This document shows, in pieces, positions 43,354 to 50,844 of a stretch of DNA of 64,000 bases. Each line of letters starts with the position of its first letter. The stretch's first letter is position 1. The notes below the pieces were generated by a model. That model did not search any database. It worked only from the letters and a program-made list of their open reading frames with translations, and had not been told where the DNA came from. This stretch comes from Duganella sp. Leaf126 (lineage in GTDB: Bacteria > Pseudomonadota > Gammaproteobacteria > Burkholderiales > Burkholderiaceae_D), in the NCBI RefSeq assembly GCF_001423125.1, contig NZ_LMNW01000035.1:124328-188327 (forward strand). The letters run 5' to 3'. A program made the translations under genes and the position numbers.

Positions 43354-44481
43354 TCAGTAGTCGTCCAGCGACAGCAGGATCGGCTGCAGGATGGCCGCAC
43401 CGAGGGCGGCCGAGCGGGCGCCGTTCCAGCCCACGCGCGCGTCGGGCAGGTCGTCGTTGTCCTTGAACGGCATTTCCAGCGTCAGCGCCAGGCAGCCGAA
43501 GTGGTGGCCCACGTACTTGGAGGCCAGCGTCAGCATGTCTTCCTTGTACTTGCTGGCCGCGTAGCCGACCTTGTCCTGGAAGTCCGGGCTGGCGTTCTTG
43601 TAGCGGTCGATGAACGCCTGCTGCTTGGCGCGGCGCTCGTCGCTGAAGTTTTCCAGCATCTCGTTACCGGCCACGAAGTTGTACGGCAGCGCCTCGTCGC
43701 CATGGATGTCGAAGAACATGTCGATACCCGTTTCGTGCATCTTCTGCTTCACGCACAGCACTTCCGGGCTGCGTTCCAGCGTCGGCGTCATCCATTCGCG
43801 GTTCAGGTTGGCGCCGGCCGCATTGGTGCGCAGGTTGCCGCGCACCGAGCCGTCCGGGTTCATGTTCGGCACGATGTAGAACACGCAGCGCTGCAGCAGC
43901 TTGCGCGCAATCGGGTTGGCGTCGTCGAGCAGTGCGTCGATCAGGCCTTCGATGAACCACTCGGCCATCGATTCGCCCGGATGCTGGCGCGCGATGAACC
44001 AGATTTTTTTCGGCGCGTCGGGCTGGCCGATCACCACCAGGTTCATGTCGCGGCCATCGACCGTGCTGCCCAGGTCCTGCACCTTGGCCAGCGGGTGCTC
44101 GCCCACTTCGCCCAGCAGGCGCAGGTGGCGCTCGAACGAATACGGCTCGAAGTAGGCGTAATAGATGCTGTCGGTATCGGGCGTGTGCTTGATGGTCATG
44201 ACCGCGCCGTCGAAGCTGGTGGGCACGCGGAACCAGTTCTCGCCGTCGTAGCTGGCCACAGCGTTGTAGTTCTCGTAGCCCTTGGCGTAGGTCGCCTCGC
44301 CGGCGTTCAGGAAGCGCATGCGCACGGCCTGCCCCGCCGCGCCCTGCAGCCGGAAGTGGAACCACTGGTGAATGTCCGCGTGGGAGTCCTTGCGCAGCTT
44401 GAGGTCGATGGCGCCGGCGCTCTCCGCGCGCACCACGTCGATGGCGCCGGAGTCGAAATTCTGGCTGATTTTGATGGTCAT
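43354..44481 (-). CDS. M14-family zinc carboxypeptidase, cytosolic carboxypeptidase (CCP)-like
   Basis: 375 residues from MTIKISQNFDSG; an ATG 12 codons earlier gives a non-homologous leader. Residues 1-125 form an N-terminal beta domain typical of CCP/AGTPBP1 relatives (HQWFHFRLQGAAGQAVRMRF, YDGENWFRVPT). The zinc site is His167 and Glu170 (RQHPGESMAEW) plus His261 (FDIHGDEALPYNF), with substrate residues in NPDGSVRGNLRTNAAGANLNREW and catalytic Glu in LALTLEMPFKDN. No signal peptide, so cytoplasmic. Eukaryotic CCPs remove glutamates from tubulin; the bacterial substrate is unknown. Confidence 0.9.
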   Translation of the reverse strand: MTIKISQNFDSGAIDVVRAESAGAIDLKLRKDSHADIHQWFHFRLQGAAGQAVRMRFLNAGEATYAKGYENYNAVASYDGENWFRVPTSFDGAVMTIKHTPDTDSIYYAYFEPYSFERHLRLLGEVGEHPLAKVQDLGSTVDGRDMNLVVIGQPDAPKKIWFIARQHPGESMAEWFIEGLIDALLDDANPIARKLLQRCVFYIVPNMNPDGSVRGNLRTNAAGANLNREWMTPTLERSPEVLCVKQKMHETGIDMFFDIHGDEALPYNFVAGNEMLENFSDERRAKQQAFIDRYKNASPDFQDKVGYAASKYKEDMLTLASKYVGHHFGCLALTLEMPFKDNDDLPDARVGWNGARSAALGAAILQPILLSLDDY

Positions 44482-44538
44482 GGTCGATCCGAATGTCGTG
44501 GTTGCAGAGCGCGTCATTTTACCAGCACGGACCCCGCT

Positions 44539-45660
44539 TTACGCCGCTGCCGGCGGGGGCAGGCTGTGGATCGCCACGCCCTCGATCAGGTCCACCTCGG
44601 AGTCCCAGGGCCGCGCCGCGATCATGCGCTGCGCCTGCGCGTACCCGGCCTGCCAGCGCGCGCCGATGCCGGCCGACGAAAAATCGATGTCCTTGGTGTG
44701 GTCTTCGTCGCCGATGCGCGGCGCCACCAGCGACAGCACGTGCATGGTCGTGCCGCAGCCCCACGATGCCAGGTCGCGCACCTCGGGCAGCGCGGCCACC
44801 TCGGGCGGCAGGCGCAGGCTCAGTTCGCGGATCACGTGGCGCAGCCGGTGCAGCTTGCGCTGCTGCTCGATGTGGCTGGCGCGGCTGGCGTACTGGATCT
44901 CCTTCTGCTTGTCGAGCACATCGAGGATGCTTTGCGGTTCGGGCCCGTCCGGGTTCCACACCTGCACCGAGAAGATCACCGCGCTGCGGCGCGGTTCGTC
45001 GTCGAGCACCGCCTCGATCGGCGTGTTGGAATAGATGCCGCCGTCCCAGTACGGCTCGCCGTCGATGCGCACGGCCGGAAACGCCGGCGGCAGCGCGCCG
45101 GACGCCATCACGTGATCGGCGGTCAGCACGTCACGGCTGCTGTCGAAGTAGCGCATGGCGCCGCTGCGGGCGTTGACCGCGCCGACCGTGAAGCGCGGCT
45201 GCTGGTGGTTCAGGTAATCGTAGTCGATCAGCTGTTCGAGCGTGGCGCGCAGCGGGCCGGTCTCGTAGAACGACGCGTGCTCGACGCCGACCTTGGCGTC
45301 CGGGTTCCACCAGCCGGTGGGGTTCGGTTCGAAAAAGGCGGGAATGCCCTGCCCGATCGTGAGCGCGTTGGCCACGCTGCGCGGCAGCGACGTCACGCCG
45401 AGCGCGTTGCGCTCCATGCGCTGCCAGAACTGGCGCAGCCGCTCGAGGCGCTGCCCGGGCGGGTTGCCGGCGATGATGGCGCCGTTGATGGCGCCGATCG
45501 ACGTGCCGATCACCCAGTCCGGTTCCAGCCCCGCCTCGTGCATGGCCTGGTACACGCCCAGCTGGTAGGCGCCCAGGGCGCCGCCGCCCTGCAGGACCAG
45601 GACAACCTGGCCGGGGGCGCGGGCGGCATCGGCATCGCAGCCGGGGACCGGGGTGTTCAA
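44539..45660 (-). CDS. Patatin-like phospholipase (with DUF3734)
   Basis: 373 residues starting at a TTG that has GGAGG five bases before it. No ATG occurs ahead of the catalytic core, so TTG is the best start. Oxyanion loop LVLQGGGALGAYQLG, nucleophile Ser54 in GTSIG and catalytic Asp206 in WDGGIYSNTP. The C-terminal part (VIFSVQVWNPDGPEPQSILD onward) is the DUF3734 extension seen in bacterial patatins. It likely hydrolyses phospholipids or storage esters. It has no signal peptide. The 5' leader forms a hairpin that includes its ribosome binding site. Confidence 0.92.
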   Translation of the reverse strand: MNTPVPGCDADAARAPGQVVLVLQGGGALGAYQLGVYQAMHEAGLEPDWVIGTSIGAINGAIIAGNPPGQRLERLRQFWQRMERNALGVTSLPRSVANALTIGQGIPAFFEPNPTGWWNPDAKVGVEHASFYETGPLRATLEQLIDYDYLNHQQPRFTVGAVNARSGAMRYFDSSRDVLTADHVMASGALPPAFPAVRIDGEPYWDGGIYSNTPIEAVLDDEPRRSAVIFSVQVWNPDGPEPQSILDVLDKQKEIQYASRASHIEQQRKLHRLRHVIRELSLRLPPEVAALPEVRDLASWGCGTTMHVLSLVAPRIGDEDHTKDIDFSSAGIGARWQAGYAQAQRMIAARPWDSEVDLIEGVAIHSLPPPAAA

Positions 45661-45666
45661 TCAGAC

Positions 45667-45690
45667 CTCCACGTTGGTGGCAACGTGGAG
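45667..45690 (-). promoter_or_regulatory. Hairpin sequestering the ribosome binding site of the patatin gene
   Basis: On the minus strand CTCCACGTT-gccacc-AACGTGGAG is a perfect 9-bp stem. Its 3' arm contains the GGAG(G) ribosome binding site, 5 nt before the TTG start. Folding would hide the site. No T tract follows, so it is not a terminator of cphA. Confidence 0.6.
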
Positions 45691-45748
45691 ATTGTAGTGC
45701 AGTTTCGCTGCGCGCCAGCGCGGCAATGACGCGCGGCCGGCGGCACCA

Positions 45749-48319
45749 TTACGCTTGCGACGCTGCGATGCGCTGGCGGATGTGGGCCAGCGCGTCTTCC
45801 ACCTGGTCGATCAGGATCAGGCACAGGTCGCCTTGCTGCAGGCGGTCCAGCGCCGTGTCGATGGCCAGGAATTCGCCGTAGATTTCCTGCACATGCGTCG
45901 TGCGCGGCGCGTTCTGCAGGCCCGAGCGCAGCAACGCCACCACTTCGCCGTCGACGCGGCCGCGCTGGCAGGCATCCTCGTACAGCAGCACGTCGTCGAA
46001 GGCGCGGCCGAGGATCTCGGTCTGCTGGCGGATATCCTGGTCGCGGCGGTCGCCGGCGCCCGAGATCACCACTGCGCGGCGCTTGGCCGGCATGGTTTCC
46101 ACGGCCTGCACCAGCGCCAGGATGGCGTCCGGGTTGTGGCCGTAGTCGGCGATCACGGTCGCACCCTTGTGGTCGAACACGTTGAAGCGGCCGGGCGCGT
46201 TGTCGGAATCGTTGGCGAAGGTCTTCAGGCCGAGACGAATCGCGTCCCAGGAAATGCCCACGCCCCAGGCAGCGGCCACCGACGCCATCGCGTTCTCGAC
46301 CTGGAAGCCGATGGCGCCATTGCGGGTGATCGGCACTTCCGCCAGCGGAATGCGCACCTGCTGCCTGCCCTCGGCGGCGACCAGGTGGCCGTCCGCCACG
46401 TACACGGTGCGGCATCCCTGCGCCAGGTGGGTGGCGATTACCGGGTGTCCGGCATCGGCGCCGAAATAGATGATCTTGCCCTTGCAGTTGGCGGCCATGC
46501 CAGCGACGATCGGATCGACCGCATTGAGCACGGCGTAGCCGGTTTCCGCGACGTTCTGCACGATCACGCGCTTGAGCACCGCCAGCTCTTCCACGGTGTT
46601 GATGTAGTTCATGCCCAGGTGGTCGCCGGCGCCGATATTGGTCACCACGGCCACCTGGCAGCGGTCGAAGCCGAGGCCCTCGCGCAGGATGCCGCCGCGG
46701 GCGCTCTCGAACACGGCGGCATCCACGTCCGGATGCAGCAGCACGTTGCGCGCGCTGCGCGGACCGCTGCAGTCGCCGCTGTCGGTCTGGCGGCCTTCGA
46801 TGTAGACGCCGTCGGTATTGGTCATGCCGGTGCGCAGGCCGCTGGCCGTGAGCAGGTGGGCGATCAGGCGCACGGTGGTGGTCTTGCCGTTGGTGCCGGT
46901 GACGGCGACGACCGGGATGCGGCCGTCCTCGCCGGCGGCGAACATGGTGTTGACGATGGCCTCGCCCACGGCGCGGCCCTTGCCGTACGACGGCGCGATG
47001 TGCATGCGCAGGCCGGGCGCGGCATTGACTTCCACCACGCCGCCGCGACGGTCGTCGAACGGCTGCAGCACGCCTTCGCACACCACGTCCACGCCGCAGA
47101 TATCGAGGCCGATCATCTGCGCCGCTTCCACCGCGCGCGCCGCCACTTCGGGATGGACGTCGTCGGTGACGTCGGTGGCGGTGCCGCCGGTGGAGAGATT
47201 GGCGTTGTTACGCAGGATCACGCGCTGGCCCTTGGCCGGCACCGAGTCGGCCTGCAGGTCCTGCAGCGCCAGCCGCGCGATGGCGATATCGTCGAAGCGG
47301 ATCTTGGTGAGCGACGTCGAATGGCCGCTGCCGCGCCGCGGATCGGCGTTGACCAGGTCCACCAATTGGCGCACCGTGTGCACGCCGTCGCCGACCACCT
47401 GCGGCGGATCGCGGCGGGCGGCGGCGACCAGCTTGTTGCCGATCACGAGCAGGCGGAAATCGTGACCGGGCAGATAGCGCTCGACCATCACGTCGTCACG
47501 GAATTCCTTGGCGGTGCGGAAGGCCTGCTCCAGCTGCTCCCTGGACGTGACGTTGACGGTCACGCCCTTGCCCTGGTTGCCGTCCTTCGGCTTGACCACC
47601 ACCGGCATGCCGATGTCCTGCGCCGCCTGCCAGGCGTCCGCCTCGTTCTCGACGGTGCGGCCATACGGCACCGGCACGCCGGCTGCGTGCAGCAGTTTCT
47701 TGGTCAGTTCCTTGTCCTGGGCGATCGATTCGCCGATGGCGCTGGTACTGTCCATTTCGGCAGCCTGGATGCGGCGCTGTCTGGAGCCCCAGCCGAACAT
47801 CACCATGCTGCCTTCGGTCAGACGGCGGATCGGGATGTTGCGCGCCAGGGCGGCGTTGACGATGGAACCGGTGCTCGGCCCCAGGCGCACGTCTTCATCG
47901 AGGTCGCGCAGCTCGGTCAGCGCTGCCGCCAGGTCGAAGGCGGTGTCGTTGAGGGCGGCGTTGATCAGGTTCTCGGCCAGGGTAACGGCCAGGCGGCCCA
48001 CCGCTTCTTCCGAATATTCGACCACGGTCTGGTACACGCCGTCGTCCGACGTGGCGCTGGTGCGGCTGAAAGTGACCGGGCAGCCCGCCTGCGCCTGCAG
48101 GCTCAGGGCCGCCGCTTCCAGGACATTGGCCAGCGAGATCGTGTCGCCGGTGGCGTGCAGGTCGCCCAGGGCCGGGAAGCGCGCCTGCAGGCGCTGCTCG
48201 AAACCGGGCAACGAGGAGATGGCGCGCTGGTCCGGCGGGCACGAAACGACCACCTCCATGGCGGTGTGGTGGCTCCAGAGATTCGGGCCGCGAAGGGCGC
48301 GGGTGCGGATGACTTCCAT
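45749..48319 (-). CDS. cphA: Cyanophycin synthetase CphA
   Basis: 856 residues. It makes cyanophycin (multi-L-arginyl-poly-L-aspartate) from Asp, Arg and ATP. Three parts are seen: an N-terminal domain (1-about 160, MEVIRTRALRGPNLWSHHTA), an ATP-grasp G domain (about 210-440, with PYGRTVENEADAWQAAQDIG, PVVVKPKDGNQGKGVTVNV and VDVVCEG..VVEVNAAPGLRMH) that adds Asp, and a MurE-like M domain (about 465-856) with intact P-loop VTGTNGKTTTVR (Lys479), DCSGPRSARNVLL and DYGHNPDAI, which adds Arg. It starts 22 nt after cphA' on the same strand, so the two are made together. Confidence 0.96.
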   Translation of the reverse strand: MEVIRTRALRGPNLWSHHTAMEVVVSCPPDQRAISSLPGFEQRLQARFPALGDLHATGDTISLANVLEAAALSLQAQAGCPVTFSRTSATSDDGVYQTVVEYSEEAVGRLAVTLAENLINAALNDTAFDLAAALTELRDLDEDVRLGPSTGSIVNAALARNIPIRRLTEGSMVMFGWGSRQRRIQAAEMDSTSAIGESIAQDKELTKKLLHAAGVPVPYGRTVENEADAWQAAQDIGMPVVVKPKDGNQGKGVTVNVTSREQLEQAFRTAKEFRDDVMVERYLPGHDFRLLVIGNKLVAAARRDPPQVVGDGVHTVRQLVDLVNADPRRGSGHSTSLTKIRFDDIAIARLALQDLQADSVPAKGQRVILRNNANLSTGGTATDVTDDVHPEVAARAVEAAQMIGLDICGVDVVCEGVLQPFDDRRGGVVEVNAAPGLRMHIAPSYGKGRAVGEAIVNTMFAAGEDGRIPVVAVTGTNGKTTTVRLIAHLLTASGLRTGMTNTDGVYIEGRQTDSGDCSGPRSARNVLLHPDVDAAVFESARGGILREGLGFDRCQVAVVTNIGAGDHLGMNYINTVEELAVLKRVIVQNVAETGYAVLNAVDPIVAGMAANCKGKIIYFGADAGHPVIATHLAQGCRTVYVADGHLVAAEGRQQVRIPLAEVPITRNGAIGFQVENAMASVAAAWGVGISWDAIRLGLKTFANDSDNAPGRFNVFDHKGATVIADYGHNPDAILALVQAVETMPAKRRAVVISGAGDRRDQDIRQQTEILGRAFDDVLLYEDACQRGRVDGEVVALLRSGLQNAPRTTHVQEIYGEFLAIDTALDRLQQGDLCLILIDQVEDALAHIRQRIAASQA

Positions 48320-48341
48320 AAATCTGCTTGTTCTTTCGTAA

Positions 48342-50519
48342 TCAGTGATGGGTGCGCTTCGACCGGGCGTCGAAGGTGCGCAGACCGGCGGCGATCAGCT
48401 CGGGCGTCAGGCCCAGGGCCCAGCCGGCGGCAATCGCGGCCAGGACCGACTCGGGCGGCACCAGCGGCGACAGCGGCAGGCTGACCATGTCCACGTACCC
48501 CTGCCCCAGCACGATCGTGTGCTGGTCACCGCGGGTGCGCTGGAAGACCACGCGCGCGCTGTCCTGGCGGGCCTGGACGATGGCCGGCAGGTGCTCGTCC
48601 ACACCATAGAAGATCACTTCGCCATCGCACAGCGGCGCCATCTCCACCACTTGCGGATCGGCGGCGTTGAGCACGGCCGCGCCGCTCGGCAGCACCACGT
48701 CCACCTGGGTGCGCAGCACGTTGTACAGCTTGTCGTCGGTGTCGATGTGGAACTCGGCCACGTCTTCGACGCCGCTGACGTCGGTCACCACGCCCACCGT
48801 GCACTTGTCGTAGGCCAGGCCTTCGGACAGGATCATGCGCGCGCTCGATTCGAACACCGCCGCTTCGACGTTTTTATTGAGCAGCAGGCGCTCGCCGGTG
48901 GCCCAGTCGGACAGGCCGTCGCGCGACAGCTGGCGGCTGTTGACGAACAGGCCGTCGGCGCAGCTGACGCCCACTTTTTTGCCGCCCACCTGCAGCAGCC
49001 AGGCGATCAGGCGCGCAGCCATGGTGGTGCCATGCCTGCCGCTGATGCCTACCACGGGAATGCGGCCCGTCTCTTCCGGCGCGAACAGCTGATCGACAAT
49101 GGCGGCGCCGACGTTGCGCGGTTCGCCGTGCTCGGGTTTCAGGTGCATCAGCAAGCCGGGGCTGGCGTTCACTTCGATGATGGCGCCGCCCTGCTCGTGC
49201 AGCGGCCGCGTGATGTCGGACGCCACCAGGTCGATGCCGGCGATGTCCAAGCCCACCACGCGCGCGGCCAGCGCGGCCATGGCCGCCACTTCCGGGTGCA
49301 CCTGGTCGGTGACGTCGGTCGTCACGTTGCCATTGGCCTGGATCAGCACCTTCTGGCCGGCCAGCGGCACCGAGAAGGCGTCCATGCCCTGGCGCTTGAG
49401 TTCGAGGATGGTTTCGCCCACTTCCTGCGGCTTGATCAGGCTGAGGGGGAAGTCCTCCTCCTCGCCGCGGCGCGGGTCGGTATTGATATGCAGGTCGCAC
49501 AGCTGCTGGATGGTATGGATGCCGTCGCCGGTAATCCACAGCGCCTCGCCGGCGGCAGCGGCGATCATGCGCCTGCCGACCACCAGCAGGCGGTGTTCGT
49601 TGCCGACGATGAAGCGCTCGACGATCACGCTGTGGCTGTCGCCTTCGTCGGACGCCAGCGCATAGGCGGCCACCACGTCGGCCTCGGTCATCAGGTTCAG
49701 CGACACGCCGCGCCCGTGGTTGCCGTTGTACGGCTTGACCACGACCGGCAGGCCGATGTCCTGGGCGGCGGTCCAGGCGTCTGCCGCGCTGGTCACCAGT
49801 TCGCCCTCGGGCACCGGCACGCCGCACGACGACAGCAGCGACTTGGTCAGATCCTTGTCGCTGGCGATGCCCTCGGCAATGGCGCTGGTCTGTTCGGTTT
49901 CGGCGGTCCAGATGCGGCGCTGGGCAGCGCCATGGCCCAGCTGCACCAGGTTGCCGTCGGTCAGGCGGATCGACGGAATCGCGCGGTCGGTGGCGGCATC
50001 GACGATGTTGCCGGTGCTGGGCCCCAGGCACAGGGTTTCGACCAGGTCGGTCAGTTCGGCCACGGTGGCGGCCAGGTCGTACGGCCGGTCCTCGATCATC
50101 GCCATCAGCAGATCGCGGCCGGCGGCCAGCGCTGCCCGTCCCACCTGTTCCTGGCGGGTGCGGAACGCCATCTTGTAATAGCCGGTGTCTTCGCCGATCT
50201 GGCGGGTTTTACCGAAGCCGGTCTTCATGCCGGCCAGGTTTTGCAGCTCCAGCACCACGTGCTCGAGCACGTGGCCGGCATAGGTGCCCTCGCGCAGGCG
50301 CTCGAGGAAGCCGCCCACTTCGCCCACGCCGCAGCGGTGCTCGAGCAGGCCCGGCAGGATGGCGGTCAGGCGCTCGTACAGCCCCGGCAACAGATTGGAC
50401 GGGTATTGTTCCAGCTCGCCGATATCGAGCCACGCCTCGATCACCGGGCGATAGGTCCAGATATTGGGGCCGCGCAAATGGGCAACGCGGAGAATTTCTA
50501 TGCTTTTCTTCTTGGTCAT
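48342..50519 (-). CDS. cphA': Cyanophycin synthetase-like protein CphA' with degenerate M-domain P-loop
   Basis: 725 residues, a CphA paralogue about 130 residues shorter at the C-terminus. The N-domain and ATP-grasp G domain are well kept (RVAHLRGPNIWTYRPVIEAW, PVVVKPYNGNHGRGVSLNL, IDLVASD, IEVNASPGLLMHLKPEHG). In the MurE-like domain the P-loop reads ISGRHGTTMAAR, so the ATP-binding lysine is Thr498, and that site is probably dead. Paired cphA/cphA' genes are known from Betaproteobacteria. By analogy with cyanobacterial CphA2, which has a degenerate M domain and polymerises beta-Asp-Arg dipeptide, CphA' may do only one of the two ligations. Confidence 0.9.
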   Translation of the reverse strand: MTKKKSIEILRVAHLRGPNIWTYRPVIEAWLDIGELEQYPSNLLPGLYERLTAILPGLLEHRCGVGEVGGFLERLREGTYAGHVLEHVVLELQNLAGMKTGFGKTRQIGEDTGYYKMAFRTRQEQVGRAALAAGRDLLMAMIEDRPYDLAATVAELTDLVETLCLGPSTGNIVDAATDRAIPSIRLTDGNLVQLGHGAAQRRIWTAETEQTSAIAEGIASDKDLTKSLLSSCGVPVPEGELVTSAADAWTAAQDIGLPVVVKPYNGNHGRGVSLNLMTEADVVAAYALASDEGDSHSVIVERFIVGNEHRLLVVGRRMIAAAAGEALWITGDGIHTIQQLCDLHINTDPRRGEEEDFPLSLIKPQEVGETILELKRQGMDAFSVPLAGQKVLIQANGNVTTDVTDQVHPEVAAMAALAARVVGLDIAGIDLVASDITRPLHEQGGAIIEVNASPGLLMHLKPEHGEPRNVGAAIVDQLFAPEETGRIPVVGISGRHGTTMAARLIAWLLQVGGKKVGVSCADGLFVNSRQLSRDGLSDWATGERLLLNKNVEAAVFESSARMILSEGLAYDKCTVGVVTDVSGVEDVAEFHIDTDDKLYNVLRTQVDVVLPSGAAVLNAADPQVVEMAPLCDGEVIFYGVDEHLPAIVQARQDSARVVFQRTRGDQHTIVLGQGYVDMVSLPLSPLVPPESVLAAIAAGWALGLTPELIAAGLRTFDARSKRTHH

Positions 50520-50844
50520 GTGTCGAACTTTGTCACTTCGTTAGCGGCGCCGGCCGTGGCCGGGCCGTATTGTAAACCTCTTGAACCTGTTGAAACCTGT
50601 GGCTGGCGCGGTTCATCAAGCAGTACCGGCGTTTTTCTCCGTGCGTTATACTTGCCGCTAGAACAAATAAGTCAGCACTTGTGGCGCCATTTACTTAACT
50701 TGCGTCAATTTATATGCGACAGAATACCGTAATTCCTCACTTTTACCAGCGCCTTCGCCCGATTGAAATCGCGCGTGTCGCAGCCATGTAAGTCGATCGC
50801 GGCCAGCATGGCGCTTTTTTTCCCGCACCGGAGTACGCCACACA
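50520..50844. promoter_or_regulatory. Divergent region between cphA' and the cyanophycin-associated ABC transporter
   Basis: 325 nt without a supported gene. It must hold the promoters of cphA'-cphA (minus) and of the transporter-DUF1854 pair (plus). The central part (50,640-50,720) is AT-richer. CACCGGAG (50,826-50,833) lies 12 nt before the transporter ATG and is its likely ribosome binding site. I see no perfect palindrome long enough to call an operator. Confidence 0.4.
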
